NCBI GenBank assembly: GCA_029717555.1
Contig: JAMDHS010000034.1
Coordinates: 156,243 to 220,242 of the forward strand
DNA: 64,000 nucleotides
Source of the DNA: Peribolospora baueri
Lineage: Eukaryota; Basidiomycota; Peribolosporomycetes; Peribolosporales; Peribolosporaceae
Reading direction: 5' to 3'
The notes under the pieces are model-generated. The model saw only the letters and a list, made by a program, of their open reading frames with translations, ran no database searches and was not told where the DNA came from. Shown one piece after another: positions 11,844-23,281 of the stretch. The translations under genes and the position numbers were made by a program. Position 1 is the stretch's first letter, and each line of letters opens with the position of its first letter.

Positions 11844-12807
11844 GTCGGCTTTCTCGTGTTATGTACCTCTGAGTGGTTTGCTTCTTTTCCATTCTTTTAA
11901 TGTTACGCACCGTTCGCTCGGAGAATGAAGTCGGCGTGTCTAAAATCGCGTCACAGTCATGTCTACCCGTTCCAGAAGGACCATGAAAGCCGCATTTGTC
12001 AGTCACGCATGCATCACAAGTGTGGGGCGTATATGTCAAGCGGAACAGAACGAGCGTTTTGGCAGGAGACAGACGAGGTCGAACGAAAAAACACCGTCGT
12101 CCTTTCTCTCCTTTGGCAGTGTCTTGTCGGCCGTCGGAGCGGGCCGAGTGGAGTTTCGAGGGCGGCCATGAATAGGTCGGCGTACACAGGAGCGCAACTC
12201 GTACCCATGGCGGTGCCTTTACATTGACGATATGTCTTGTCGTCAAAGCAGACGTACTTATTTGTTAATACCTCAAAGAGCAGGTCCGTGATGAGTTCAC
12301 GTCGCTCATAGGAATAACTCGATCTGCGAGGATATCTTGTATCATGTCAACCCCTTCATCAAGGGGGACGTTGGGGTACACCGATTCCACGTCGCCCACG
12401 ATAAGTCAGATAGTTCTGCCCTTCGGAAGCTGGCTGTTCAGTGCCATGACTTCGAATTCTGATAAACGTTCGTTACCAAACCTTATTAGTCGTACGACGT
12501 GGAGAAATTTAGCTAAATTCCTCACGGATTCCAATAATCCTAACCCGCCGCACGTCAACACCGACGCGCCACGTTCCTGCGACAAGCCAGGCACGTGAGT
12601 GAAAATATTTTCACTCCTGTCTTGGCCGCCCACTTGTAACGGTAACGGTGTGAGTGACCTGATCACCCTGGCCACGTGGCCGACCCCGTGGGAAATCGCC
12701 TGTACCGTAGTCATCTCCCCGTCGGCCGGGTGCTCGTCTTGTAGGAAGCACCTTTTGCATATACCTTATCTTGTTACACCACTGTCGCGGGCGTACAAAA
12801 GGGAAAC

Positions 12808-12854
12808 GCTGGCCTGATGAGTTGAAAGACGAAACAGCAAGCTTCTGTCGCAGC
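12808..12854 (+). ncRNA. Hammerhead ribozyme motif, left arm copy
   Basis: All conserved core residues are present in order. CTGATGA is at 12814-12820. Stem II is GTT/GAC closed by a GAAA tetraloop (12821-12830). GAAA is at 12831-12834. Stem III is ACAG/CTGT (12834-12837 with 12845-12848) with a 7-nt loop. The predicted cleavage site follows C12849 (GTC). Stem I pairs GCTG(G)C (12808-12813) with GCAGC (12850-12854), with one bulged G. The layout is a type I hammerhead with a short stem III, as reported for Penelope-like elements and retrozymes. This copy is antisense to the RT remnant. Confidence 0.75.
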
Positions 12855-13061
12855 AACCCTGTTCTCGACGACTCAACAAGACGGCCGTAAAGACACCGCC
12901 CTCGTTGATCAAACCCTAACCTGACTGGTCTCAGACTGGTCTCAAGACTGGGGGGTTAGGGTGTGAACAACGAGGGCGGAGTCTTTGTAGCCGTCTTGTT
13001 GAGTCGTACAGGGTTGCCGGGACAGAAGCTTGCTGTTTCTTCTTTCGACTCATCAGGCCGG
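12811..13061. repeat. Inverted repeat (about 107-bp arms) around telomere-like units
   Basis: The left arm (12811-12921) and right arm (12954-13061, reverse complement) share ggcctgatgagt-gaaag-, gaaacagcaagcttctgtc, caaccctg, gactcaacaagacgg, ccgccctcgttg and ccctaacc with few mismatches. The innermost 8 bp are ccctaacc and ggttaggg, and the 32-bp spacer holds three copies of a gactggtctca-like 11-mer. The arrangement matches the inverted terminal repeats often seen at Penelope-like elements. Confidence 0.85.
13017..13061 (-). ncRNA. Hammerhead ribozyme motif, right arm copy (sense to the RT)
   Basis: Reading the minus strand from 13061: stem I strand CCGG(C), CTGATGA (13056-13050), stem II GTC-GAAA-GAA, GAAA (13039-13036), stem III ACAG/CTGT with a 7-nt loop, cleavage GTC ending at 13021, then CCGG completing stem I. 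The closing pair of stem II is a G-A mismatch, so this copy is probably weaker than its partner. It lies 5' of the RT remnant in the same orientation, the expected position in a Penelope-like element. Confidence 0.65.
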
Positions 13062-13392
13062 TAGGTCTCCATCACCTTCCTCCCTCTTCGACAACCGCCC
13101 GTCCCCCTCTCCCCCTCTCCCTCTCTTTACAAGCACTTCGAACGACCAACCAGCTTGATTAACACTCAAAGGTACCTATCTAAATGACTACGCGGGCCGT
13201 GCCTACTGATGGTAAGCCGGCTGGCTCTGGGATGATGGATGGGGTCAGTCGCGGCGATGTAGCGAGCGCAGTCTGACCGCGCTGCGGGTTAGGGCAGTAG
13301 CTAAGCGGGGGTGTGGGCAACGAAGCGAGGCAAAGGGGTAGCGAGACGTGATGTGATTTCTGCGGCTCGGGCTGGGCTGGTTGGACGCGATG

Positions 13393-15116
13393 TTACGCCG
13401 CAGCGACGTTCGCCGACCTGCCATGCTGCTGCTGCTGCTGCTGAGACGGAGAAGACTCCACGCCATTATCCTTGTAAACGACACCAGTGGGCCTAGGCCC
13501 AAAACCAGCCCATCCAAAAGCAAACTTGGAGAACTGAAGCGCGCTCATCCGTTGTCCCGTCGCTTCATCGTACTTGGGCATCCCTTGGACGCGAGAGTAG
13601 TGTTGGATGTTGTGGATGCGTTCGAGACGGAGGTGTTGGAACGCGGATAGCTTTGCGGAGATGGACTGATCCGAGGTGGGCTCGTTGTCCAGTTTGTCGT
13701 TGAAGACGTAGTGGAGCGCTGCGGCGTCCTCGAGAGACGTCGAACCGCCTTGGCCCATGTCTAGGAGGTGGAAGTACGAGGTCAGTTTCAAGCTGACCTC
13801 AGCGGCCCCCGGATGGGAAAAAAAAAAGACCCGACGTTCGCGGTATACTTACGAGGTAGCATAGCATGAGCAGCGTCGCCAACGATGACCGCTTTTCCCT
13901 TTGTCCACGTCTGGAGGGCGTCTACGTCGCGAAGCTGCCAGACGGTAACATCCTGAGCGTAGCTGTGGAGGGGGATGGGCAAAGGAGAAAGAGCGAGCGA
14001 GGAGTAAGAGGATGGATGCAAGGAAGAAAAGTCAGAAGGATGGACTGCACACCTGAGGAAGCGCCTGACGTAGGGAGCAAACGTCTTGTAGTCCTCGAGC
14101 ACAGCTTCCGGAGTCGATGGCTGGCTCCAAGATCCGCCCCAGAGGCGAACGCCGTCGGGACAAGGGCCGGGCTGGTTAGTGGGATCGAAATCGGGAAAGA
14201 TGGCAACGACGTTGATGTATTCGAGGTCGCGGCACGGATAGGTGACCAACCGACGGTCTTGGCCGACCCAGACGACCATGCCGGCTTTGGATTTATCGGT
14301 CAAAAAGCAGAGATCGGGATCGTGGACGAGACGAGAGGTGGGGATGAGGAAGCGGTAAGCGGCCTGCTCGGCGGGCATGGTGGAAGCTTGCGAGTGGACG
14401 TTGCCGAGGATGGCGTCGCGCACGACGGAGCGAATGCCGTCGGCGCCGACGATCAGGTCTCCCTTCCACGTCCTTCCGTCTTCGCTGCGAACGACTCCTT
14501 GCTCCACGTCGACGCTTGTGACCTTGACCGAAGTGAGCACCTCGGCGGGCAGGCCGCGCTCGGCAGCGCTGTCTTGGCAAGTGGCGGCACGCAAGAGGTC
14601 GAAGTGAAGGTCAGCGCGGTGGGTGAGGAGCCACGGGTCGCCGAACATGACGCGCGCGTTGACGGGGTTCTCCAGCATCGGCCCTCCGTCGTGCGTCAGT
14701 TGAAGGACCTAAGAGGGAAGGAGGAAGAAGATGAGCCAGCGCGGAGGGAAGATAGGCTCGCGACACGACACCTACCCTGGTCACCTCAACACCCCGCAGC
14801 TTGGAGCGGTCCAAGCCAAGAAGGTCCATGAATCGGGTCGCGTTGGGCTTGAGCTGGATCGCGGCGCCGATCTCGCCGAGCTTGGAGGAGCGCTCCAAGA
14901 CCTGTGCGGTGGGAGAGACATGGGTCAACAAAGAGCGCGCGGCGGACAGCCGGGAAGAGGAGAGGTGAGTGAGCGAGCACTCACGACGATCTCGCGACCG
15001 GGCGCTCGGAGAGCCGAGGCGACTGCGAGGCCGGCGATGCCACCACCGCAGACGATGATGCGCATTGGAGAAGGAGAAGGAGAAGGAGAAGGAGAAGGAG
15101 AAGGGTTAGAGGTCAT
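13393..15116 (-). CDS. FAD-dependent monooxygenase (UbiH / salicylate-hydroxylase-like)
   Basis: Five exons (15116-14985, 14901-14776, 14708-14053, 13962-13853, 13760-13393) give 463 residues. Residues 20-29 (IIVCGGGIAG) form the N-terminal dinucleotide-binding fold. EIVVLERSSKLGEIGA follows across the first splice junction. VGADGIRS is the DG motif, and VGDAAHAMLPHMGQGG (332-346) is the second FAD-binding GD motif. The N terminus carries a Pro-Ser repeat before the Rossmann fold, encoded by a ggagaa microsatellite (15066-15103); the ATG just before MRIIV is an alternative start. The C-terminal tail has six glutamines from a CTG/CAG run (13422-13441). These enzymes hydroxylate or decarboxylatively hydroxylate aromatic rings, which fits a polyketide cluster. 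It is divergent from the Myb gene to its right. Confidence 0.92.
15066..15103 (+). repeat. ggagaa microsatellite
   Basis: Six-base ggagaa units are repeated in tandem. On the minus strand they encode the Pro-Ser run at the N terminus of the FAD monooxygenase, so repeat-number change would alter protein length in steps of two residues without a frameshift. Confidence 0.85.
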
Positions 15117-15990
15117 GTCTGGGCGGTGCAAAGGGACGGCGGCACGTTTCTCAAAGTCGAGGGAGAGTGGAAGGGGGGACGTGATTTGGACTAAAAAAAG
15201 GGCGACCGATGCCGACCGGGGCTATGATATAAAAAGGGGCCGAGCGCGGGCTGGAAGCATGGAAGTATGGTGTTTGGGTGTTGTCCGGGGGCGAGCGGAG
15301 GCGATGACAGCCATTGGAGGCACTGCCTGCTCTAAGGAGGAGAAGAGGCACGACCTGGAGTAAATCCGGACGACGTGCGGCGGTGGCCTGTGCTGGTCCG
15401 CGCCGGCGTCGGCGTCGGCTTGAGGAACTGGAGTGGGACAGAAGTAAGTGTGGTAGCGTAACTCGGGGAAAAGCAGGCAGCTGGTGCGCTCCGGAGGTGC
15501 ACACAAGAGGCTGCGGAGGCGTCGTCTCGTCGCCGTCGCCTTAGCCGTCGCCGCTTTACGCACGGTGCACCTGTTCACTCGGGGTAGAAGGGCGGGTGCG
15601 ATAGATGGATGAATGGATGTCGCCGCGATCGTTCCGAGTTATAGAAAGGCAGGCAGATCAAAATAGCGCGTTGCAGGCAGGCGATCGTCGTCGCGCCCAA
15701 GTAACTACTACTAGCTTGTCGCTGGTCGGGGACGGACACTGCGTAAGGTCGACGTCGTCCGTGCGCAGGAGGAGCGATGATGGGCGCGTCCGGGCATGGG
15801 CGAAGCGAAAGCGAGGGCGAGGTCGAGGTGGTCTCGCTCGGCGGTGCTCCTTCCTGCCTGGCAAACCCATCTCATTGTTGGCCGAGGTGATTCCATAGAT
15901 ATAAAGAGCGGGGTACATGGGTCACCTTCGCTCGGGTAGAACACAAGAACATCCCTCTGTCTCCGTCTGCATGCATACCTTCCCGCCCCA
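15117..15990. promoter_or_regulatory. Divergent promoter region between the FAD monooxygenase and the Myb gene
   Basis: An 0.87-kb gap between divergent start codons. TATAAAAAGG at about 15228-15237 lies about 115 bp before the monooxygenase ATG; it is on the opposite strand but AT-rich in both directions. TATAAAG at 15900-15906 lies about 85 bp before the Myb ATG. No other gene is evident. Confidence 0.45.
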
Positions 15991-17470
15991 ATGATGATGA
16001 TCAGATCCACGACGACGACGACATCGCGCAGGACGTGGACCGACGACGAGGACGCCAAGCTGGCCAAGGCCGTCAAATTCGGTGAGCAGCTAGCTTCCGT
16101 GTGGCGGCCCAGCCCGGCCCGGGCCACAGGAAATTAAATACAAAAACTCTCCTTCCTTCCCCCTTCCCAGTCCAAGGTCGCTCCAGCTCGCCCATCAAGT
16201 GGAGCATCGTCGCCACTCACGTACCCGGGAGGACGAACAAGGAGTGCCGGAAGCGGTGGCACAGCAAAGTGGCCTGCAAAGTCCGCAAGGGAGCATGGGA
16301 TCCTGATGAGGACGAACAGCTGCTCAAGGCCGTGCGCTTGTATGGATGCAAGTGGTCTTCGGTGGCCAAGCACGTCGGGACGCGCACTGGCGACCGTGAG
16401 CATCCATCCACATCGCATCGCCGCCGTCTTGCACGCCGTCCATGTCTCTAATGGATGGCCTTTCTCTCTCTCCAGAATGTGGCAAACGCTGGACAGACGC
16501 GCTGAACCCCAACATCAACCGCCGTCCCTGGACGGAGGAGGAGGTGGGTACGCTGGGCGGGCAGCCAGCCGCTGCGGATGCGAATAGTGAAGTGACCAAC
16601 GCGATACTCTCCCCCTCTTCGCCTTGTCGCCGACAGGACGCTCGCCTGCTCGACGCGGTAGCCACCCGAGGCTCCGTCTGGTCCCAAATCGTCGCTGACT
16701 TTCCAGGCCGCACCGGCCTGTCAGCTAAGAACAGGTATGACCACCTACGACGGGCCATCAAGTCCGGCAAGAAGCGCAAACTTTCGTCCCACCGCGTGGC
16801 CGAGGTTCGGGACGTGGAGGCGGAGGTCGACATGGGCCCCTCCAGCTGGTCCTCGTGGAGCTCGTCAGGCTCGCCGTTTCCATCTTCCGGCGCCGGCTCG
16901 TCACCGGCTAGCGTGTCTCCTAGATCGCATCCCTCTTCCCTTTCCCAAGCCTTCCAGCAGAGCTACCGAGACGGCATGCGTGCTGCGCACTCTCGCTCCA
17001 ATAGCAGCACCAGCGATTCGACGACGACGACGACGACGACGGAGGCCAGCTCGACAACGACGCACGACCTCGTCGGCAACTGCGCCACGCTCTCTCCCGC
17101 CCTCCTCGCCATAGCCGAGACTCTCCTCCTACCATTCTCCCCTTCTATTTCCCATTGCAGTCTGATGATCGACCCGCCGGCGGGAAGTACCCTCAGCACT
17201 GCTCCCACCTCCCAGCCCTCCTCGCGCCCTCCTTCTCCCTCTCCCTCGACCTCCTTCCGCTCAAGCCCAATCGCCCCGCCCGCATCGTTGATCACGGAGC
17301 GAGGCGTCGTCGGCCCAGGTTGCTCGTTCTGGCGCCCAAGGGACAGGGACACGGGGAAGGAAGGCACGATCTGCGGAGGTGTTTTGCCGACGTCGACGTC
17401 GACGTCGATGTCGTTGATCTCCCGGGACGAGCCCTGCGCACCGTGGGTGACGCAGGAGACGACGAGGTGA
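15991..17470 (+). CDS. Three-repeat (R1R2R3) Myb transcription factor
   Basis: Four exons (15991-16081, 16171-16395, 16476-16543, 16637-17470) encode 405 residues. Three Myb repeats fill the first half. R1 runs from TWTDDEDAKLAKAV through W in IKWSIVATHV to KECRKRWHSK. R2 runs from KGAWDPDEDEQLLKAV to GDQCGKRWTDALNP. R3 runs from RRPWTEEEDARLLDAV to GLSAKNRYDHLRRA. A basic KSGKKRK follows and may be a nuclear localisation signal. The rest is low-complexity Ser/Thr/Pro sequence, including a Thr run from acg repeats, as in activation regions. It sits between the monooxygenase and P450 genes, so it is a good candidate for the local pathway regulator. The exact C-terminal end is less certain than the Myb core. 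Confidence 0.88.
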
Positions 17471-19019
17471 GGAAACGGCAACGAGGAGGACAGCCGGCCG
17501 GGGTTTGTCTGTCGCTACGCCAGCCAACCAAACTCATCCTCCCGTATTGTTTTCTCTCTTCCTGCCGTGCCATGCCGCGCCATCCAGCTGGTCCAAATTA
17601 CCGTTCATATACGACGATTCACACGATCTAACTCTACCGTGGTGCAAACCGGACGCAGAGACGGAAGCGGAGGCAGTGGCGGTGGCGGTGACAGATCACC
17701 GTCGATATTGGCGCCCCGGAATGTCAGAAGCGCAATTGCTGTGGCAGGACGATTGTGTGCGGTCGCTGCTCGGATACGAGTGATGTGACGTGACTGGACC
17801 GGACGGACCACGCGGGCGGGCGCGTGGGTGAGCATGATCACCATCGTATGTATGGGCGACGACGGATGGCGGGGGTCATGGTCAAGTGAGCGTTTATCCG
17901 ACGTCGGGGTGCCCCTGTGCGACGCGGTGGCTCGTCGACAATCGGCTGTCTGTCGTCCGAGTCGACCAGCCCAGCACAGCACGGAGTAATTGGCCGACGA
18001 GAGGCGGTGTGCGGCAAGGGGCGAGGAGAAGGGGCGAGGAGGAAGGGATGGTAGTGGTGATATTTTTAGAAGGGAACCCGACTGGTTATGCACGAGCACG
18101 CTGCCGGCCAGCATGCAAGCTATCATAATTATAATCTCCTTATGACGTTCTTATGACGTCTCCATCTCGCTTTGCTTTCCTTTGTTCTAGGCGCGGAATA
18201 CTCATGCAGACCGAGAATGTAGCCGTATCTATATTAATGAATCCTCCCCAAACCACGTGCTCCCGCCGCCGCTAGTCGAGGGAAGGCAGATAGAAGCGCT
18301 CCGCCGATTGCCGGCGCCGGCACATGTCCGTCCCTTCTTCTCTCCGACGCACCATCATCATCATCCATTCGTCTCCGTCGGACCATACACCTGCCCAGCA
18401 GCCATTGCTTGTCCGGTCGGGACACACGGCTCGGCAGGCCGATCAGATATGGATGCACGTGGACAGACTCCAACGACACGTTCGCCTTCTACGTCTGTTG
18501 TAGAGTTGGATTAGGGTTAATTTAAAGAATCGTGGTTGCAGAAATCGGCCGATTCGTATTTCCCGAACAGCGCCAATGAAAATCCTGTTTGCTAGGTCCG
18601 CGTATATAAGAAGTCGTAGTGAGAGAGTGGAAAAAAAAGGGTAGAGAAGGGATGAAGGAAGGAGACGATGTGGAGGACCGCGACGAGTAGAGCGGATGAG
18701 TCCAGATCCGCAGCAATACCAGCGATCTGTTGGAAGAATCGCATTTCTGAACTGGTCGAATTTCTACATGAAGTCAAATTGTTGGGTTAAGTAAACCAAC
18801 TCTTGCCGGTTGCCGTGAGCAGTTTCTTGAAGATCGCAATCTCCGTGGCCGTGAAGAGGAGATGGATGCACGTTCACGTTCGTACAGAGCGACGACCGGT
18901 CACGTACAGTGACAGTCTCTGTTGCCAGCGCCAGTGCGTCATCCAATTCGACAAAAGGAAAGAGCGGTGGGGATCGAGTCTACATCCATCTAACAACGTC
19001 CATGAGCTCTCGCTCTCGT
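17471..19019. other. Intergenic, 1.5 kb
   Basis: The region lies between the 3' ends of the convergent Myb and P450 genes. Short open frames on both strands overlap and match nothing. A single TTAGGGTTAA occurs near 18512-18521. I see no RNA gene, repeat array or mobile-element protein. Confidence 0.4.
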
Positions 19020-22000
19020 TCAGCCGAAAACGTCGGTAGCCAACCTCTCCGCCTCCACCTTGGTCATCCATTCCTTGAGCTCCTCCTCGCTCGTCGCCCC
19101 GCCCTTCGCCTCATCCGCCCAGACCCGGATGCGCAGGATCGTCTCCCGGACGCCCTGCGCCAGCTTGGCAGCCGAGCCGCAAACAAAGAGCTTGGCCCCG
19201 GCTTTGAAGAGCTCGACGAGCTCGGCGCGGTCGAGCCAGAGGCGATTCTGCGCATACTTGCACCCTTTCGCCCGCTCGTCGTCACTCCGGCTGAATGCAT
19301 ACCTTACCTCCACCACGCCCGCCTTTTGCCACGCTTCCAGCTCGTCCCCGTACATCATGTCCGTCTCCGGGCTCCGGCACCCGTAAATGAGAACCGCCGG
19401 CGCAAGCTGCCGGCCGCCGCGAACGAGTTCGGCACGCTCCTGGACAAAGCCATGGAAGGGAGCGATGCCGGTACCGGCGCAGATCATGATCACCGGCGTA
19501 CCCGTGTCTTCCGGTAAGTGGAACCTCACGTTCGAAGGTCGCACCGCCACGCGTACGTGGACGCCCGGCTCTAGCTGGCGGATGTAGTTCGAGCAGACGC
19601 CCTTGTAGAGCCCTTGGCCGGACAGAGCGGCGTCCTCGATGATGCCCACGCTGATCGAGCACTCGTGCGGGTTCACCAGAGGCGACGACGAGATGCTGTA
19701 CTGGCGTACGCGCAACGGCGGCAGGAGCGCGAGAAAGACGGACAAGGGAAGGTCCACGGAAGAGAAGCGTTCCAAAACGTCCAGCGCCGACATGCGCTTC
19801 CTGCTCACCGCCACGGCGAATGCCTCCGCGTCCGACGCCAGCGTCTTCAGCTCCTTCTTCTCCTTCTCGTCCTTGGCGTGCACGACGTACTGCCCAAGAG
19901 CTTTGCGGGTGATTGGCTGAGCGAGCTCAACGTACCCTCCCAGCAGGTCGGTGATCGAGATGGGAACATCGGCGGGTAACGGAGTCGTCTTGCTCGGTCG
20001 GATCGTCAGCTCGGCGTCAGCGCCCATGTTGAAGCGCTTGAGCACTCGGTGGACATACTCGGGTGGGTTGATGGGAAGAATGGCGAGGTAGTCTGTGATC
20101 ATCCGGTCCCGATGCGGCCGGAATGACGACGACGACGACGACAAGTCAGCTACTGTCTGGGACTAGACCAAGACACGCTCCATATCACTCACCGCCCGCG
20201 CGATAGCCGACGTCTTCAGGCAGGGCGAATCGGACCTCCCTAGCCTCAGGACCCGCCTTCGTGAGCAGGCGGTTCCCCAGCACCTTGGCCGTTGAGAGAT
20301 CGTGCTGCTTCAGCGTCGTCGCTCGCGTGCCCAGCGAGTTTAACACAACATCCAGCCCGACCGGTGCCTCGTCCCCGGCCACGGCCATCTGTCCAAAGGC
20401 GGCAGTGACCTTTGGCCAGAACAGGTCGAGCCAGTTGTCAAAGTCGGCGAACATGTCGTCTCCGCCGGCGTCGGCGGAGCCGCGCTCTACCAGGCGCTCG
20501 GCGCCGTGCTTGGCGAGCTGCTCGTCGATCAGTGTCGGCACGCGCTGGAACGTCGCCGCCCAGTCGCGGTGGCCGGCGCCCATGACGGCATACTTGGTCG
20601 ACAACAACGACACGTCGAGCTGGTCGCGCCTCAACCACTCGACGAAACGGGCAGCGTTGTCGGCCGGTTGGCCTTCGAACGACGCGGCGACGATGACCAC
20701 CGGTCCGTCCGAGAACGCCTGACCCATGAGGTTGTCCAGCGGCTCGATCGTCGGGTTGAAACCATGAGCTGGGGCGCCTTCGGCGATCTTCTGAGCAAAG
20801 TGGTCGCACGTGCCTGTGTTGCCACCGGAGAAGATGTGCATGCGCGTCTTGCCGCCCGCGTCACGCTCCTGCTCCTGGCGGGCCGCGCCGGCTTGCTCGT
20901 CCTCAGAGCTGGTCGAGACGGTGCCGCCTCCGGCGCCGTCGTAGGGTTTGAAGCCTTTGCGCTGCGTCGCATACATGGTCAAACCTTTTGGCTCTGATGA
21001 CCGGAGTCAAGTCGAGAAGAGATCAGAGGAGGGCGCAGAGGTCGGAAGAGGATGTTAACAAAGGCTAAACTCACTGATCGTAAGGGTTTGCTTGATCTGC
21101 AGCTCCGCGCTCGGGTTCTGCAAAGTCAAGTCGAACTCTTGGAAGACGCGCGCCAGAGCCAAGGTGGCCTCTTGCATTGCGAAGCCCCGTCCGATGCAGG
21201 CCCTTGCGGTACAAAATGACGACGGTGAGGAAGAAGTGTCAAAATCGACGGTCGTGACATCGTCAAAGAGCGAACATAAAGAAAAATCACCTTGGCCCGT
21301 TTCCGAAAGGCTTCCAGCTATTGGGCGGAAGATTCTCAAAGCCACCGTCGAGCATGCGCGACGGGTTGAACTCTTCCGGGTCCTTCCACACCGCCGGGTC
21401 GCGATGGGCAACGTAGGAAACGATCAGGAGCGAGTCATCCTTGGTGACTGCATAACGACCGCCATCGATGGTCGTCTCGTCCTCTTTGCAATGCACGCTG
21501 AATGCGACCGCGGTCGGCGTGAGGCGGAGGGCCTCCTTGAGCACGGCATCGACAAACTTGAGCTTTGGCAAATGTTGAAGCGTGATAGGCCCCTTTCCAC
21601 ATACTTCATCCACTTCTGCCTGGAGGCGCAGATAGTCGTGCGGGTTCTTGCAAAGGTAATAGGTAGCGAAGGACAAAAGACCGCTCGTCGTTTCTGTGAG
21701 AAGGGAGCAGCACGTGAGCCTTGATCCGTGCGGGCCAGACTCTCGGCATGACCTCGACGGCTTCCTCCCACTATACACGCACCATGTCCAGCAATGAGAA
21801 AAGCTGTGCAGAAACGCAATAGGTAATCGTAGTGAATCCGATGATCTCCACTCCGTCGGAGCGCGCCCGCTTCCGCATGAAGGAGGACAACATGGGCCTT
21901 CCAACTCACTAATCATCTGGTAACGGATGTTTTCGTCCGAAAGCTTGGCGCCCGTCTGCTTGTCCTGGCCTTCGAGCATGGCTGACAAGAGATCCTTTCG

Positions 22001-23281
22001 ACCGCCAGGATGAGTTTTCCGCTGAGAGACAATGTTGTCTGCGATCTGTGCGTGTGGAGGCGGGAGAAAAGGACGTATCCGTCATCAGCCTTGGCCGTAG
22101 CCCCGGCTTGGACGCATCTCTCGTTCCTTCGCTCATGCCAGACCAAAGCGTACCTTGAACATCAGATTGCGCGACTCGCTCTCCTTGGGCTCCAACCACG
22201 AGTTGAGAAATTGAGGACGGTTTGAGCGTGTACCTGCGGCAAGGAGCCGTTCGACCATGGCAGTGACGAAAGGGTGCTGCTCGTCGTGGCTGAGGGATGG
22301 GAAAAAAGGGTATGAACCGATGGATTGTTGTAAGGTTCGGCAGCAGGGAGAGACAAGCCAGACATATGGACAGGGCAGATAACGTTCTTGCCGTTGGGAC
22401 GCTCACAAGAACGAGTTGAAACGGTAACCCATGGCGCAGAGGGCGATGGAGTCGAGGGCGAGACGAGTGTATTGGTCGACGGGGTCGATGGGCTCTTGAG
22501 GGCCGTGAAGACGCCAGCGAAGCATCATCTGGCTGACCACTTCCTGCATGCCGCCGAACATGTCGTGCAGGGCGAGGGGCGAAAAGGCAGGTACGAGAAT
22601 TCGGTGGGCAAGGGCCCAGTTTGGCTCATCATTGAAGGCGGTGAAGAGCTAGCGGGGGAGGGAAGGGGATGAGGGTGTGGCGAGGGAAAGGCAAGTGAGC
22701 GGTCGTTGCGCTAGGCGTCTCGAAGCCGACGCCGGGCGAGCGACGGGAACGGGGAGACATGCGGTGAATACGGACTGACCCCATCGCCAGCAACATCTCG
22801 AATCTCGGCAAGCCCACCGCCGACATGTTTCTCGAACCGCGTCGTATCACACAACTCGTTGACGATCTTTTGACTGTAGATAAAGACGGTGCGTGGGCGA
22901 GGGAAAGGTTAAAAAGGAAAGAAGGCGGGGATGAGGAGCACAGGCGAGAGAAGAGCGGCTTCAGAGTCAGTGCACGCACCTGGTGCAGACGATGACGCGA
23001 CGTCCAGGAAGATTGAGCTGTAAAGGGCGAGGGGAAGGAAAGAAACAAGCAAAAAGGGCAGGTAAAGGTTGAGCGCTGACACTGGGTGCCGGTCGGTAGC
23101 CTTGCTTCTGCCGGCCGTCCTCTGCCTCTTTGATTGACCGCCACGCACGCACCCTGTATATCGGTCCGTGTAATTTAGCCAACCTGGCCAGGCCGAGGAC
23201 AGGGATATCTGTGTCCAAGTCGGTGATGTTGCCCAAAAAGGGCAAGCCCTTAGGTCCCGGTATCTCGGACAAGGGAGTCAT
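19020..23281 (-). CDS. Self-sufficient cytochrome P450-reductase fusion (CYP505-like), copy 1
   Basis: Eleven exons: 23281-23153, 23017-22980, 22873-22780, 22648-22407, 22289-22154, 22045-21910, 21803-21783 (21 nt), 21693-21291, 21202-21075, 20993-20193 and 20092-19020, giving 1066 residues. Heme domain: I-helix AGHETT (263-268), ExxR as E319-R322, and cysteine loop FGNGPRACIG with Cys402. A linker leads to an FMN domain with phosphate loop SGGNTGT (498-504). The FAD/NADPH domain has RQYS (839-842) and CAGTGIAP. Such BM3/foxy-type enzymes pass electrons from NADPH through FAD and FMN to heme in one chain. They usually hydroxylate fatty acyl chains at sub-terminal positions, and some are recruited to polyketide pathways. 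There is no N-terminal membrane anchor, so it is probably soluble. All domains look intact. Confidence 0.95.

Larger units (their letters stand above)
11844..13392. mobile_element. Decayed Penelope-like retroelement between the PKS and the FAD monooxygenase
   Basis: On the minus strand, VGDVESVYPNVPLDEG (from 12399) matches the first catalytic block of Penelope-like reverse transcriptases (D-V-x-S-x-Y-P-x-I-P). In another frame, LLFEVLTNKYVCFDDK and GTAMGTSCAPVYADLFM (to about 12165) match the next blocks. The two are joined by at least one frameshift near 12296-12320. No GIY-YIG endonuclease and no clear YxDD were found. Upstream of the RT lies a long inverted repeat with hammerhead cores and telomere-like units, as in endonuclease-deficient telomere-associated Penelope-like elements described from fungi and rotifers. 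The element is non-functional as written. Its left end is not defined; the first 80 bp or so are PKS 3' untranslated sequence. Confidence 0.75.

Noticed and set aside
13422-13445. CTG triplet run as a stand-alone repeat element
   Set aside because: It is simply the codons of the short C-terminal glutamine tract of the FAD monooxygenase.
18512-18521. Lone telomere-like TTAGGGTTAA (another near 36190)
   Set aside because: Single copies are expected by chance; only the paired units inside the 12.9-kb palindrome have supporting context.
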